Source: Chaenocephalus aceratus (taxonomy: Eukaryota > Chordata > Actinopteri > Perciformes > Channichthyidae). Taken from it: a stretch of 64,000 nt of DNA. Of the stretch, positions 11,271-21,958 are shown piece after piece (the first letter of the stretch is position 1; each line of letters begins with the position of its first letter). The notes under the pieces are model-generated. The model was not told the DNA's origin, did not search any database, and was given only the letters and a program-made list of their open reading frames with translations. The stretch lies in assembly GCA_023974075.1 (NCBI GenBank), contig CM043799.1:5256928-5320927 (forward strand), given 5' to 3'. The translations under genes were made by a program, and so were the position numbers.

Positions 11271-11733
11271 ATGCAGTTGGAGGTCAACCAATCACAGAGC
11301 TTGAGGCAACGCGGAACAATAGCTGAGGATTCTGGGTAGTGTAGTGTCTTCGGCCATCCTAAACTGAACAAATATTTGTTTCTCCTAATCGAAGGGGAAA
11401 ATTACAAAAGCATTGTACACAATTTAAACCAATCAATGTTGTGTAATTAACAAGGATAATCTGGTGTTTTTGAGTTGATCAGTAATGCAGATATCACTGT
11501 AAAATCAATCGACAGTAAAGAGAATACTTACTTCCGGGGTAAAATCCTCCGTTATCCAATGGGAATGGACGCTCACATTGCTCTCCGTAATACAATAAAG
11601 GGGACATGATCAAATCGGAATATAATGTTCTTTTAAAAAACGTTAACTAAAGGGAACAATCTATTTGACACAGCTGAAGCTCTGGCCTTCCTTAAAAACT
11701 AACTAATTTAATAAAAATCACTGGTTGTATTAC

Positions 11734-13996
11734 CAGTGGCGACTGGTCATTAGGGGTAGGTGGGGCACAGCCCCAACTAGTGTCAGCAGAAAGTATTACA
11801 AATAATGATTACAAAAAAAAATTAAGATCATGTTTAATCATCTGATTCGTCTGTACATTGCTGTTTTAGTCTGTGTTCTTCTAATTAGTATCTACAGTGT
11901 GTGCCTATTGAGCTGTTTAGAGCCATGTGGGACAAAGCCGATCCTGCCCCTCCCTCTCTCTGTCTAAGTGAACGGTGACTGTAAAAACTACACTGCGCAT
12001 GCTCAGAGTATTTTCCTATTTAATGTGTGTGGCAAAAAATAATGACCATAGGGGCATATAGCTGCCATCCCCACCATACATCATCTCACATAATTCAGAG
12101 CTGATTGGCTGTAAGTATGTGTGCTGCGAAAAGTGTGCTGTGTGTGAAGAGCAGACAAAAGACGCGTCCTAAAACCAGGAAGTACGCTGCGCATGGCTTC
12201 CCTCGACAAAAAAGCAATGAGATTTCTCCATAGGATTTTAGAAAATAGCTCCAAATAAGATCTGTGGGAAACAAACCTGTTAGATAAATGCACGTTTTGT
12301 TCAGCCAGATAATATCCACATGTCTACCCTACTTTTATACTTTTCGAATCATAAATCTATCGATTAGATTTATGAATTTTGAAACTACAAGAAGATAAGG
12401 AGGACTTTTACAAAAAAGTAATAGAGATTTTTGTCCAGAAGGATAGGCAAATGGACTTAATCTTCAAGTCAAGGTAAGACTGCAATTTTATTGAAAATGG
12501 GATCTCACTAAGGCAAGGCAAGGCAAGTTTATTTATATAGCACTTTTCAACACAAGGCAATTCAAAGTGCTTTACAAAAAATGAAAGACATTAAGCATTA
12601 AAAAAGAAAAGCTAATAAAATAAACATTAAAAGAAAAAATACATGGATAAAAGTTACAGTGCAGTTTAAGATATGAATAGTTCAATTAAAAGCAGCGACA
12701 ACAAGAAAAGTCTTCAGCCTGGATTTAAAAGTAGTCAGAGTTGCAGCGGACCTGCAGGTTTCTGGGAGTTTGTTCCAGATATTTGGAGCATAATAACTGA
12801 ACGCTGCTTTACCATGTTTAGTTCTGACTCTGGGGACAGAAAGCTGACCAGTCCCTGAAGACCTGAGAGATCTGGATGGTTCATAATTTAGCAGGAGGTC
12901 AGAAATGTATTTTGGGCCTAAACCATTCAGTGCTTTATAAACCAGCAGCAATATTTTTGAAATATATTCTTTGACACACAGGAAGCCAGTGTAAAGACTT
13001 CAGAACTGGAGTGATGTGATCCACTTTCTTAGTGTTAGTGAGGACTCGAGCAGCGGCGTTCTGAATCAGCTGCAGCTTTCTAATAGATTTTTTAGTGAGA
13101 CCTGTGAAGACACCATTGCAGTAGTCGAGTCTACTGAAGATAAAGGCATGGACACGTTTTTCCAAATCCTGCTGTGACATTAGTCCTAGATATGTTCTTT
13201 AGGTGATAGTAGGCTGATTTAGTAACTGTTTTAATGTGACTGTTGAAACTCAGGTCAGAGTCCATGACTACACCTAGATTTCTGGCTTTATCTGTTGTTT
13301 TGAACATTGCACACTGAAGCTCAGCGCTAACTTTTATACGTTCTGACTTGGCTCCAAAAACCATTAGCTCAGTTTTATCTTTGTTTAATTGGAGAAAGTT
13401 CTGACACATCCAGTCATTGATTTGTTCAATGCACTTACTCAGTGTTTGAATTGGAGCATAGTCTCCTGGTGAAATTGTTACGTAAATGTGTGTGTCATCT
13501 GCATAGCTATGGTAACTTATTTTGTTGTTCTTCATTATCTGAGCCAGTGGTAGCATGTAGATGTTAAAGAGAAGAGGCCCCAAGATGGAGCCTTGAGGAA
13601 CCCCACATGTCATATTTGTCAACTCAGATGTGTATTTACCTATAGAAACAAAGTTGTTTCTGTCCTTTAAGTAGGATTCAAACCAATTTAGAACTGTTTC
13701 CGAAAGTCCCACCCAGTTTTCCAGTCGGTCTAAGAGAGAACAATTCAATATTTAAATGATAAAATTACAGTTTTTGGGTATCCTTCTGTTGAACTGTCTG
13801 TTTAAAATTAATCAAAGCATCAGACAAAAAAAGCTTTTGAAAATAATATTATATTTTGATTTAGGTCAAAATATGATATTTGTAAACCTGAACAGTCAGT
13901 GCCAGTGCCTCACCAGCCATTAACCTCACTGCAGAAGCTTATAGACATCTACGTTTTTTGTGCCCCACCACTTTTGTACATATAGAAACGCCACTG
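11734..13996. mobile_element. hAT-type element in the right arm of the alpha element
   Basis: Ends CAGTGGCGACTGG and CGCCACTG. An 8-bp target duplication TGTATTAC lies at 11726-11733 and 13997-14004. The left alpha arm at about 4545 shows the site without the insertion. CAG-type ends with 8-bp duplications are the hAT signature. No transposase frame was found. The interior holds a block also seen inverted at 32460-32570 (about 12085-12360) and an L2-like LINE (12512-13750). Confidence 0.85.
12512..13750 (-). pseudogene. L2-like LINE reverse transcriptase, 5'-truncated, two frameshifts
   Basis: The minus strand reads from 13748 with a reverse-transcriptase core: WFESYLKDR, GVPQGSILGPLLF (motif around the B box), SYADDTHIY (catalytic YADD near 13500) and LNKDKTELM. 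It continues in a second frame from about 13180 (RLDYCNGVFTGL, IQNAAARVLT, LHWLPVCQRI) and a third from about 12951 (LVYKALNGLGP, then FKSRLKTFL). Two single-base shifts, near 13170 and 12950, separate the frames, so it is dead. The 3' end at about 12512-12560 has the TTGCC-type repeat and the TATATAAATAAACTTG stretch common to fish L2-type LINEs. The endonuclease domain is missing. When active it would reverse-transcribe its own RNA at a nicked target. Confidence 0.8.
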
Positions 13997-14349
13997 TGTA
14001 TTACACACAATGCACTGTTTTTTGAGAACAAAAATTCGTAACTAATACACCATAATACATTCTGACGAAAAATAAAAATGATTATGAATACAAATAAAAT
14101 AAAAGAAGCCTCCCGTGAGTTACCACAAGCTATAAAGTAGATTTTTTCAAAACGTTTTCTAGCATAGAAGCTCACTGCAGGACGTTGTAGAAATGCGTGT
14201 GTGCACCACGACAAAGGAGCCTCATTCACTTTACATTGGGGTTGTTTGCGTGGTGCAGACACGTAAATGTAACAAAGTTCGTGAGTCCACCACGCAATGC
14301 GGTGTTAAGGAGTCGTGGTGGAGTCACGCATTCTGGTGAGATCAGGTTG
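13997..14349 (-). repeat. Right inverted arm of the alpha element, outer part
   Basis: Reverse complement of 4199 to about 4550, with the same four CGTG-N7-CACG blocks, some carrying substitutions. Confidence 0.85.
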
Positions 14350-14357
14350 GGAAATGC

Positions 14358-14999
14358 TTAAACACAAGATGAGGAAACCATAGTGAATAGCATACATCAC
14401 AATAATGTATCCTAACTCAGCCAACTTAAAATAAGGGTTAGGGTTATGTTATTTAATTATTTTGGGGGAGCCAGCCCCTAGGGTTCGAAAATGTTTTTGG
14501 GGGTCAAACCCCCCAAAACCCTCAAAATGCATAGAAAACTATGCATACCTATAACACAATACAACACACAATGGTCTTACACCTGCATTAGGCTACTACA
14601 TCACATTGTACATCAGCATGTTCAAATCGGATAGGTGGGCACTAGGGACATCTGGGCACCTCGATGTACAATTGGCTATGTTGTCCAACATGTTAAAAAA
14701 TAAAATATTTGAAAAATGGTATTAAGTAATGCAAAGTATACATGATGTGAACATGCACGGTACATCATTATTAGACTTAATGTTATCCTTCAACCAACCA
14801 TTTCCCCAGCATTTCCCCATCAATCAGCTGACTGACTCTCTCACACACACCACACAAACAATGATGCCGCCCCCGCGGCCCACCTGAGAAAATCTCACAC
14901 ACACACGAGCGAGCATTGTGCCTGCCCTGTCAACTGAGCGGTCCTAGCGCCCTTCGAATGCAGCACACAAACACACAGGCACGCAGCCAGACACACTGC
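14358..14999. other. No gene seen; possible interior of a TE
   Basis: TAGGGTT at about 14478 could be the left end of the element whose GGCAACCCTA end lies at 15137. The match is only about 7 bases, so this is weak. Nothing else is recognised. Confidence 0.3.
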
Positions 15000-15137
15000 A
15001 TTGCGCGCAAACAGAAACATATTTTTTATTTTCCCCTTTACACGGGAGTCCGGGACAAACAAAGTCCCGTACGGGACACGCCCCTTTTGGCTCAAATACG
15101 GGGCGTCCCGGCTAATACGGGACGGTTGGCAACCCTA
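15000..15137. mobile_element. Right end of a fish DNA element (GGGACGGTTGGCAACCCTA end)
   Basis: The GC-rich end with CCCGTACGGGAC palindromes and TTGGCAACCCTA is a recurrent teleost TE end known to me. Its other end is uncertain, so only this end is annotated. Confidence 0.45.
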
Positions 15138-15640
15138 GCTATAATAGATCTTAGCTAAACTAAATTAACTTTAGGGTCAACATTATTTAACTATACAATA
15201 TATAAATGTGGATAAAGTTGGTTTAAGGAAAATGCCAAGTCATTCTAAGATGTCAGAATTGTTATATGGGTCAGCTTAGCTACAACATGACAATATATTG
15301 AGCATTGCAGGCCTATAGGCATATTTAGCTCAGGGAAAGATTGTAATGCAAGAATCATTTAAGCGTTTGAATAACTTTGCCTCATCTAAGCCAAAATTAA
15401 CATACATTTTATATTTAGTAAGCACATTTCCATCATTGAGTTTCATTAGAATCTCTCTGTTGAATTAGCTATTAGCTCGAAGCTATTTGCACTGTATGTA
15501 GCTGGACAACATTTACTTTTGGGTTGGCTTAACTATATTAGTAAACTGCATGAGTTGATCATTTATCCCACCATATAATAGTCATTTGCTATGACAATCT
15601 GTTAACGAGCGATACAAAACCTGTACTCTGTTTTGCAGCG
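15138..15640. other. Upstream flank of syt14, no feature recognised
   Basis: AT-rich sequence without a recognisable gene or TE end. It directly precedes the CpG-rich block and may contain distal promoter elements, but I see no specific site. Confidence 0.4.
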
Positions 15641-15798
15641 TGTTTTTTATTAGCTAAAATGTATGAATCATATTTGTACCGTTTCCCCCTCGGTGTCTCG
15701 TGGACCGTACCACAGTACGAACCCCCCTCCCTCCGCTGTGTAGTGGACCGCTCCCCCTTCTTCACCGCCCGCTCTGGTGGAAGCCCAAACAGAACATC
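15640..15798 (+). promoter_or_regulatory. syt14: CpG-rich promoter / 5'UTR region of syt14
   Basis: About ten CpG dinucleotides fall within 100 bases (15680-15780) in otherwise AT-rich surroundings, directly before the start codon. I see no convincing TATA box, which fits a CpG-type promoter. The transcription start is not determinable from sequence alone. Confidence 0.5.
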
Positions 15799-15811
15799 AT
15801 GGCGATGGATG
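15799..15811 (+). CDS. syt14: Synaptotagmin-14-like, coding exon 1 (start exon)
   Basis: ATG at 15799 has a good context (A at -3, G at +4). It encodes M-A-M-D plus the first base of a Gly codon, then a consensus donor GTAAGT at 15812. The split codon is completed by GT at 38988, giving MAMDGGERNCGVHELICVRK. The start of vertebrate SYT14 is closely similar (an MAxxGGER then CGVHELIC pattern). Phase, donor strength and the adjacent CpG-rich block together support this very short coding exon. The protein is an atypical, calcium-independent synaptotagmin, anchored by an N-terminal membrane span with C2 domains in the cytosol. syt14a and syt14b cannot be told apart here. A further upstream untranslated exon is possible. 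Confidence 0.8.
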
Positions 15812-17356
15812 GTAAGTAGGCCAATAACCGCTCTCCTTTCTTCCTAATTCACTTCAGCTGGAACTAACACACGCAAAAGCTGAATTATTAAAACCACACA
15901 TGATTCCAGTAGAACAGTGCTTGTTGTAGCTGGAAGCAGGGCAAGTTGTTATATGTATGTTACGCGGTTATTTCCCTGTGCTGTGTGCGAGAGTAGAATC
16001 TTGAAGCCGGTGTTTGTAACGTTAGTGCTGAAGGGAAAGCTGCGGTGTTTCAACGGCACACCGTTCAGTTAAACTGAAACGCTGTTATATTGTATATTTG
16101 CTGGTTGTATTTATACTCTTAATTAACAAAACTCTGGCTATCATTTGTTTTTTACCGAAGTCTGCTGTTCGTTATTAAGCTTTGCTGCATGCTGGTACTT
16201 TACAACTTGGGTAAAAGAGAGAACACCTCACACGAATGGGGTTTGAGGTAGGATATCAATAGCCTATTAGCATATCAGGTGTTAGCCCAGGATAGCATGC
16301 TTTGGAAAGCTCTCGTTCAGATTTTGAATATGAAAAATCTGCTGTTTAATAGAGCATTTCCTGTCTGTATCATCCTCTCTTTTTTGGGCAGCACAGTTAA
16401 CAGTTTTTACAGATATTACACCTTTCTACTCTGCTTATATCACTTTGCAGGTTAAAAGCAGCTTTGTGTGTATTTAATCAGTTTAAATATCATAATGCTC
16501 TCCTCTGAGGGATACCGTTTTTAAATGTCACTGGAAAGAGGACATCACAGCTCAATGACCTGGTTTATAATGATAGAGAGTGGGAGTAAAACATTTGTTA
16601 TTTCAGAATATAGATACAAAGCTGTGTTTCGGGATAGATCATCCACTTATTGAGATTATATAAAGTGAATCTTGGTTAATTAAGTATAAAGTAACACATA
16701 TATAGAATCTCTTTGTGATTATACGATTGGACATGATTAAACTTCACTAGTTTTCTTTTTAACTAAAATGAGGCTTCACGGTTAACAGGTGACTTTTAAG
16801 CCTTCATATCTTTTTTAATTCTATTTGGCAGTGAAGCGGTGACAAGAGAATAGAGGACAGAGAGATATGTCAAATACAATTACAACGTTTCCTTATAGAA
16901 TACAACTCTCCTGTCTCCATGCTTTCATGTTCAGAAAGCTCTTTATTGTTCTCACTTTTCACCCTCTGTCTGAAACCAGAGCCCAGTCTGCTCTGATTGG
17001 TTAGCTGGCCGGCTTAGGCTAAGTGTTGGGACATCTCTATCACGTACAATGTGTTGGAGCGCTAGCCAATAGAACCACACTCTGCTAATCAAAGGGTTCC
17101 AGTCAATGCATTTCTTTCAGTCTGGCCCATCAGTCTTATGGGCCAGTTGAACCTTTTTGAGGTCAGAGGGGTTCGAGACAGAGGGGATTACATCAAAGAG
17201 TCCACATGCTCAAGTTGAACCTGCATCCACCGCAGCAGGGACTCAAGTGAGCTATTTACAAGCGTTCTTCCCTGACATGTTGACCTTTTACTATTCAAGA
17301 GAGTCCTTGGGAATCTTTTACATTTTTATTTGAGCTATTTTTGGCTATTTTATCTA

Positions 17357-18698
17357 GGGATGCTCCGATCGCCAATTTCGGGGCCGATCGCCGGAATCAG
17401 TATCGGCCGATACCGATCCGATCGAGTGGGCGGGGCCTAAATGGAAGATTTAAACATCACTTTAAATCTTTTTAAGTGATGTTTAAAACTCAGTTAATGG
17501 GGCTCATTCACTGGAGCTTCCACAAACAACAATCAACTTAATTATTACATTCAAATGATGTACATTATTCAAGTTTACATTCACGTTGGAGAATAACACG
17601 GGAGAAATGAGCAGAAGCGCTCTCTTTTCCTCTCTCCCTCTCTCTCTCTCTCCCCCCCCCTCTCCCTCTCCTGACAGCCTGTCAGTATCTCATGCAGCTC
17701 ACTGATCCAGTAATGAGTGACCCGACAATGAAGAATACATATATTTATAATAACTACTTTAGCTTGTTCCAGAGGTAGATAAAATAGCTAAGTGTGTTAG
17801 GTCTAACGGCCCGTCTACACTACAGGCATCGAAAAATGCTTTCAACGCTTCGCCCATTCACTTGAATGAGGTGACGTAGTTGATTTTGAATCTTCGCCGA
17901 ACCGCATTGTGGGGAGCGGAGCGTGGCTTTGCAAGCATCGCGAGCATCAAAAGTTAAGCAATGTTCAACTTTTGAGGCTCGATGCTTGGCATCAGCCAAT
18001 CAAATCATGCGTATGCAAATCTGACAGTACAAGCGCTAGCCAATCAAACCGCGTGTATGCTGAGAGAGAGTACGCAGGTCATTTCCTCATATTCAAAAAA
18101 TGGAGCGGTAGTGAATCACCCGGTGCTGTTTGATCAGTCTCTGTTCTGTTCATCTACCGGGATACAGACCGGAGGAGCGAGGCATGGAGGGAGGTGGCAG
18201 AGACAGTGGGTGGAACTGGTAGGTTTTCGCCTGTTTGGGGATTTTATATCCAGCTTACTTCGTTTTAACATTGCTATTGCTTTGTATGCCGGGGGCGGGC
18301 GGGAGATTCCTGATTGGTTGTTGGTCGCCTTGGGCGCGAGAAATCGCCAAGCCTCAGACACGCCCAGCTTCAAGATTTTTTGATGCCTGTAGTGTAGACG
18401 GGCCGTAACTCTAACGGCCCCTACACACGGCGGCATGCGTTGCCGCTTCAATGCTTCTGCCCATTCACTTTGAATGGGGGTGATGTCACGATTCGCCGAA
18501 CTGCATTGTGGGAGCAAAGCGTAGCTTCTCTCGCGGTGCTCGCTGCAAAAGTAGAGCAATGTTCTACTTTTGCCGCCTCGACGGAGGCGTCAGCCAATCA
18601 AATCCCTCGTATGCAAATCTGACAGTACAAGCACTAGCCAATCAAACCGCGTGTATGTTGGGAGAGCCAGACTGGTGACCGATCGATCGGAGCATCCC
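17357..18698. mobile_element. TA-flanked TIR element (GGGATGCTCCGATCG ends)
   Basis: Inverted ends GGGATGCTCCGATC and GATCGGAGCATCCC are flanked by TA at 17355-17356 and 18699-18700. The left part has CGATCGG-rich sequence, a CT-rich tract (17620-17680), and a segment at 17690-17800 also found at 49919-50010. It hosts the element 17807-18405 and a relative of that element (18412 to about 18665). No transposase is seen. The TA duplication suggests a Tc1/mariner-type or similar family, not certain. Confidence 0.65.
17807..18405. mobile_element. PIF/Harbinger-like MITE, 599 bp
   Basis: Inverted ends CGGCCCGTCTACACTACAGG and reverse complement (about 24 bp), flanked by TAA at 17804-17806 and 18406-18408. 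A 3-bp TAA-type duplication fits PIF/Harbinger. Immediately downstream, 18412-18665 is a diverged relative starting CGGCCCCTACACACGG, also behind a TAA, whose right end is missing. Confidence 0.7.
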
Positions 18699-18699
18699 T

Positions 18700-19640
18700 A
18701 ATGTTATCCCATAATTGAGTGTTTTTCCCTACATGTTATGGAAGAGGCCAAATCAAAAGCTGAACAGAAGCCTCTCGTATATTCCCAATATTAGCTGCTC
18801 TTTACCTCTGCATTACTAAATGTCAGCATGCCTCACCTCCAGCAGGGTCTCTGTGAGGGGCCGCGGGGGCTCAGCAGGTGGTAGAAAGTGGGTGGTGGGA
18901 TCCACAGTCCCTGCAGTCAACCAGGTGATGTGTGTTTGAGCTAACGATGCTCAACGACACATTGCTCCTGATGGACAACGGTGTGTGTGAGTGATATCAT
19001 GTCAAAAGTAATATGTCGGAAATATCGTACAGAAAGTCAAAGTATAGCTAGTCGAACATTTTAGAAAAGTCATATAGCATGTTTACATTCTTTTGAAGAA
19101 ATCATAGTATACAGTATTGTCAACAAATCTGAAGGAATTGAAAACATCATGCAAGAAGTCATGGTATAGATTGTGAATGTGTGAGAATGGGTTAACGCCG
19201 ACTTGTACAGCGCTTTGAGGGCTCGCAGAGACTGAAGAAGAGCTCTATAATGCAGTCCAGTAGCAGTCATCATACAGTAGCTCCTGCTCCTCAGGTGAGG
19301 TGCTGGCTCTCCCTGCCCACTCCCTCTGTGTTAGTCAGCACAGTGCTACTTCCTTAAGGCCATCATTATGTCAGCAATATCTCACCAGAGCTCGCTGTGT
19401 GATGAGAGTTACAGTGCAGCTGTTGTGAGGCTGTTTCTGTCTATACTGGTGATGTTAGGCTGGGTGAACGACATGACGGGACACGAGGCAGGAGCCTCTT
19501 TCCGCCTGACATCGTGGAGAGAAGGATGCATTCAGGTGTGTGTTGTTGAAAGGGCTTTTATCCACAGGGCAACCTTTCAGCTCACACACAGTTGAAATGC
19601 ATGAACAGTAGGGTTGTACAAATGAATGAGAATGAGATAA
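18700..19640. other. Intron sequence; degenerate tandem repeat scrap
   Basis: About 19015-19170 contains weak repeats of the GAAxAAxTCATAGTATA type, a more extensive form of which occurs at 21436-21730. The remainder shows nothing. Confidence 0.35.
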
Positions 19641-19647
19641 CCTATAA

Positions 19648-20462
19648 CAGGGGTTCCCAAACGTTGCCATGCCAAGGACCCCATATAGCATTACCGTCTG
19701 GCGGGGACCCCCATATAGCATTACCGTCTGGCGGGGACCCCCATGTTAAATGATGAGTACATTATGATGGAGAATATGACAAATTAATCATACAGCTTAA
19801 TACATTTTCTTAATATATAGCTGTATTAATAATTAATAATCAGTTATTCTTCTAATTTTTTTAATTTTATTTATCTTTTGTTTGTCATTCATTACATTCA
19901 TTGTGTCTTCTGTTATGAACACAATATTAAACAGTCATATCAACAGTAAACATATTTTTAAAGCATTTTTAAAGTGATTTCTGTCTTTATAATATTATAT
20001 CATTTTGAACAGTAATATGAACTAAGAACAATTAACATATCTTTTTAGCATTTTTGAAAGCTACTTATGCCTTAATAGTATTATATATAATATTCAACAG
20101 TAATATTAACAATAAACATATTTATATTTATATATATAAACATCAATATTTGCTACATCCGTGCTCTCATCCAGCTGCAGAGCGAAATATTCACTAGCTC
20201 TCACTTGCTCCAAAAGCTGAGCAGATACTCAGTTTCACTCTCAGTAGCGGCAGCTCGATTCTGATTGGCTTGAAAATATATATATATATATGAAATTGAA
20301 TAAGTAAAACATATTAAAAGGTTGGCATCAAAGGACACATAGATTGATAGATATGCAGTTATCAATAAAATCAATTTTTTTTTAACTTTAACTAGAAAAA
20401 AAAAAAATGCCCCTTTCCCTCAAACTTTGCGTGAGGTCGGGCCCCCACTTTGAAAAACACTG
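19648..20462. mobile_element. hAT-type non-autonomous element, 815 bp
   Basis: Ends CAGGGGTTCCCAAACGTT and TTTGAAAAACACTG, with an 8-bp target duplication ACCTATAA at 19640-19647 and 20463-20470. Near the left end a 31-base unit (CCATATAGCATTACCGTCTG then GCGGGGACCC) occurs twice in tandem. No transposase is present. Confidence 0.85.
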
Positions 20463-21435
20463 ACCTATAACATATGGACTAGTGCAATATTCAAATCGCA
20501 GTATTTGGTAAAGGCAAAATATGTGAAAATATTTTAAAAAGCCCTTGTTTGGTACAAATCCTTGTTGAAAATCACACCATGAGCCTTTTGCTGTATTTCT
20601 CAATGATTATTTGAATGGTGTTTTTAAAAATATTGCAATCATAATACCAGTCAAAGTAATCACAATGATTTGTTTCTAAATGTCGCTGCCCTAATATACA
20701 GAAAGGAAAATGATGTACATTGAAAAACAGAATGCAGCTGCAACCCAACAATTATTCTCATTACAAATTGAGTGAATGTAAAATAAATAGTGAGAAGAAA
20801 TGCACATTGCTGTTTCCCAAAGTAGAGCTTTCAAGCTAAGATCAATACATAATAATGTGAAATGCTATTTTTAGCATTGCATTACATTGAAATGCTTTCT
20901 CTTACATGTTACAGCCTCTGTCCTCCTGCAGTAGAGTTAGCCTCCAGTGCGACACATGTATGCTTCCATCGCCTCAGGGCTCATGTTGAAGCAGCTTTTA
21001 TTCAAAGGCGCATTGTCATTTCCTAAACACAACTACGGTGTGGTTAGTAATGAATGAAAAACTATGGTCACAAGTTCCTCAACAAAGAAATGACAGGACA
21101 TACACATTTAAAAAACAACAACAATACAAATAGTGCAAGTTCAGGTGTAAAGTAGTGTTGTTGGCTGCGGGATCAAATCGTCTCAGACGGCAGCAGAGAG
21201 GCTTTAGTATTAGTTTAGTATTAACTGACATTCAGTCGTGTGATGGCGTAGGTTTATTTTCCTAATGCGGGTTGTGTTTTGGTTCTGAAGCACCGTCCTG
21301 AAACGATCAGCGTGTCTTAAATACTGAATCAGTGAAAACTCCTAAAGCTTCATCATGGATTGCACAGCAGGGCCTCTGTGAACAGATCAATGAGGACTTC
21401 ATTAAGCCAGTGCATGAATGCTTCTGGTGTTAAAA

Positions 21436-21730
21436 AGACTCATGAACCATGGAAATATGAAAAAGTACAGTTTGTAGCAAATATACAAATATTCATGATA
21501 TAATATGTAGAAAATGTCTTGAAAAAATTCAAAGTAAAGTGTCTTAAAATGTTGGAAAAAAGTCATCGTAAAGTATGTCAAATATACAAAAAGTTGAAAA
21601 TATATTAAAAAAAAACATGCCATGGCAACACATGCCATGAAAAAGTCTGAATATAGTATGTTGAAAAATGTGAAAAAAGTCATATTTTGTATGCAGAAAA
21701 TGTGGAAAAATGGTCAGAATGTGTGAAATA
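21436..21730. repeat. Degenerate A-rich minisatellite, about 30-40 bp period
   Basis: Recurrent AAAATGT-GAAAAAAGTC-AT-AGTATGT units with much divergence. Both strands give misleading low-complexity frames. Confidence 0.6.
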
Positions 21731-21958
21731 CGTGTCTGTAAGTCCTGAGGTGGAACATACAACAAAGAAAAACATGCTGCTTTGTTTCATAAGATGGAGG
21801 ATGCTCTGCACACATGAGCTGTGATAGCAAACGTGTTGAAATAACAGCAAAGGAGAAGGTCGAAGCCCCATGTCCTTTATCCTCCTCTGCTAGAGCTAAA
21901 TCCAACACTAAATATATATATATAATAATAATAATAATAAATTGTATTTCTATAGCGC

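Larger units (their letters stand above)
4199..14349. mobile_element. 10.15-kb long-inverted-repeat transposon (arm type alpha), host of a multi-level nest
   Basis: Ends are CAACCTGATCTCACC and its reverse complement. An 8-bp target duplication GGAAATGC lies at 4191-4198 and 14350-14357. Left arm 4199 to about 5020 pairs with right arm 14349-13997 plus, after a later hAT insertion, 11733 down to about 11270. I judge the first 180 bases about 96% identical by eye. The right-hand interior (about 10347-11270) matches the interiors of 6239-10259 and 47938-51829. All other sequence inside is later insertions (listed separately). No transposase frame is seen, so it is non-autonomous as it stands. 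It is long because of insertions; without them I estimate 2-3 kb. Confidence 0.85.

Noticed and set aside
14430..14450. TAAGGGTTAGGGTTA, telomere-like
   Set aside because: Only about two units and no array; more likely part of a TE margin.
18134..18559. 141-codon minus-strand frame
   Set aside because: It spans the junction of two adjacent MITEs, so it cannot be an old gene.
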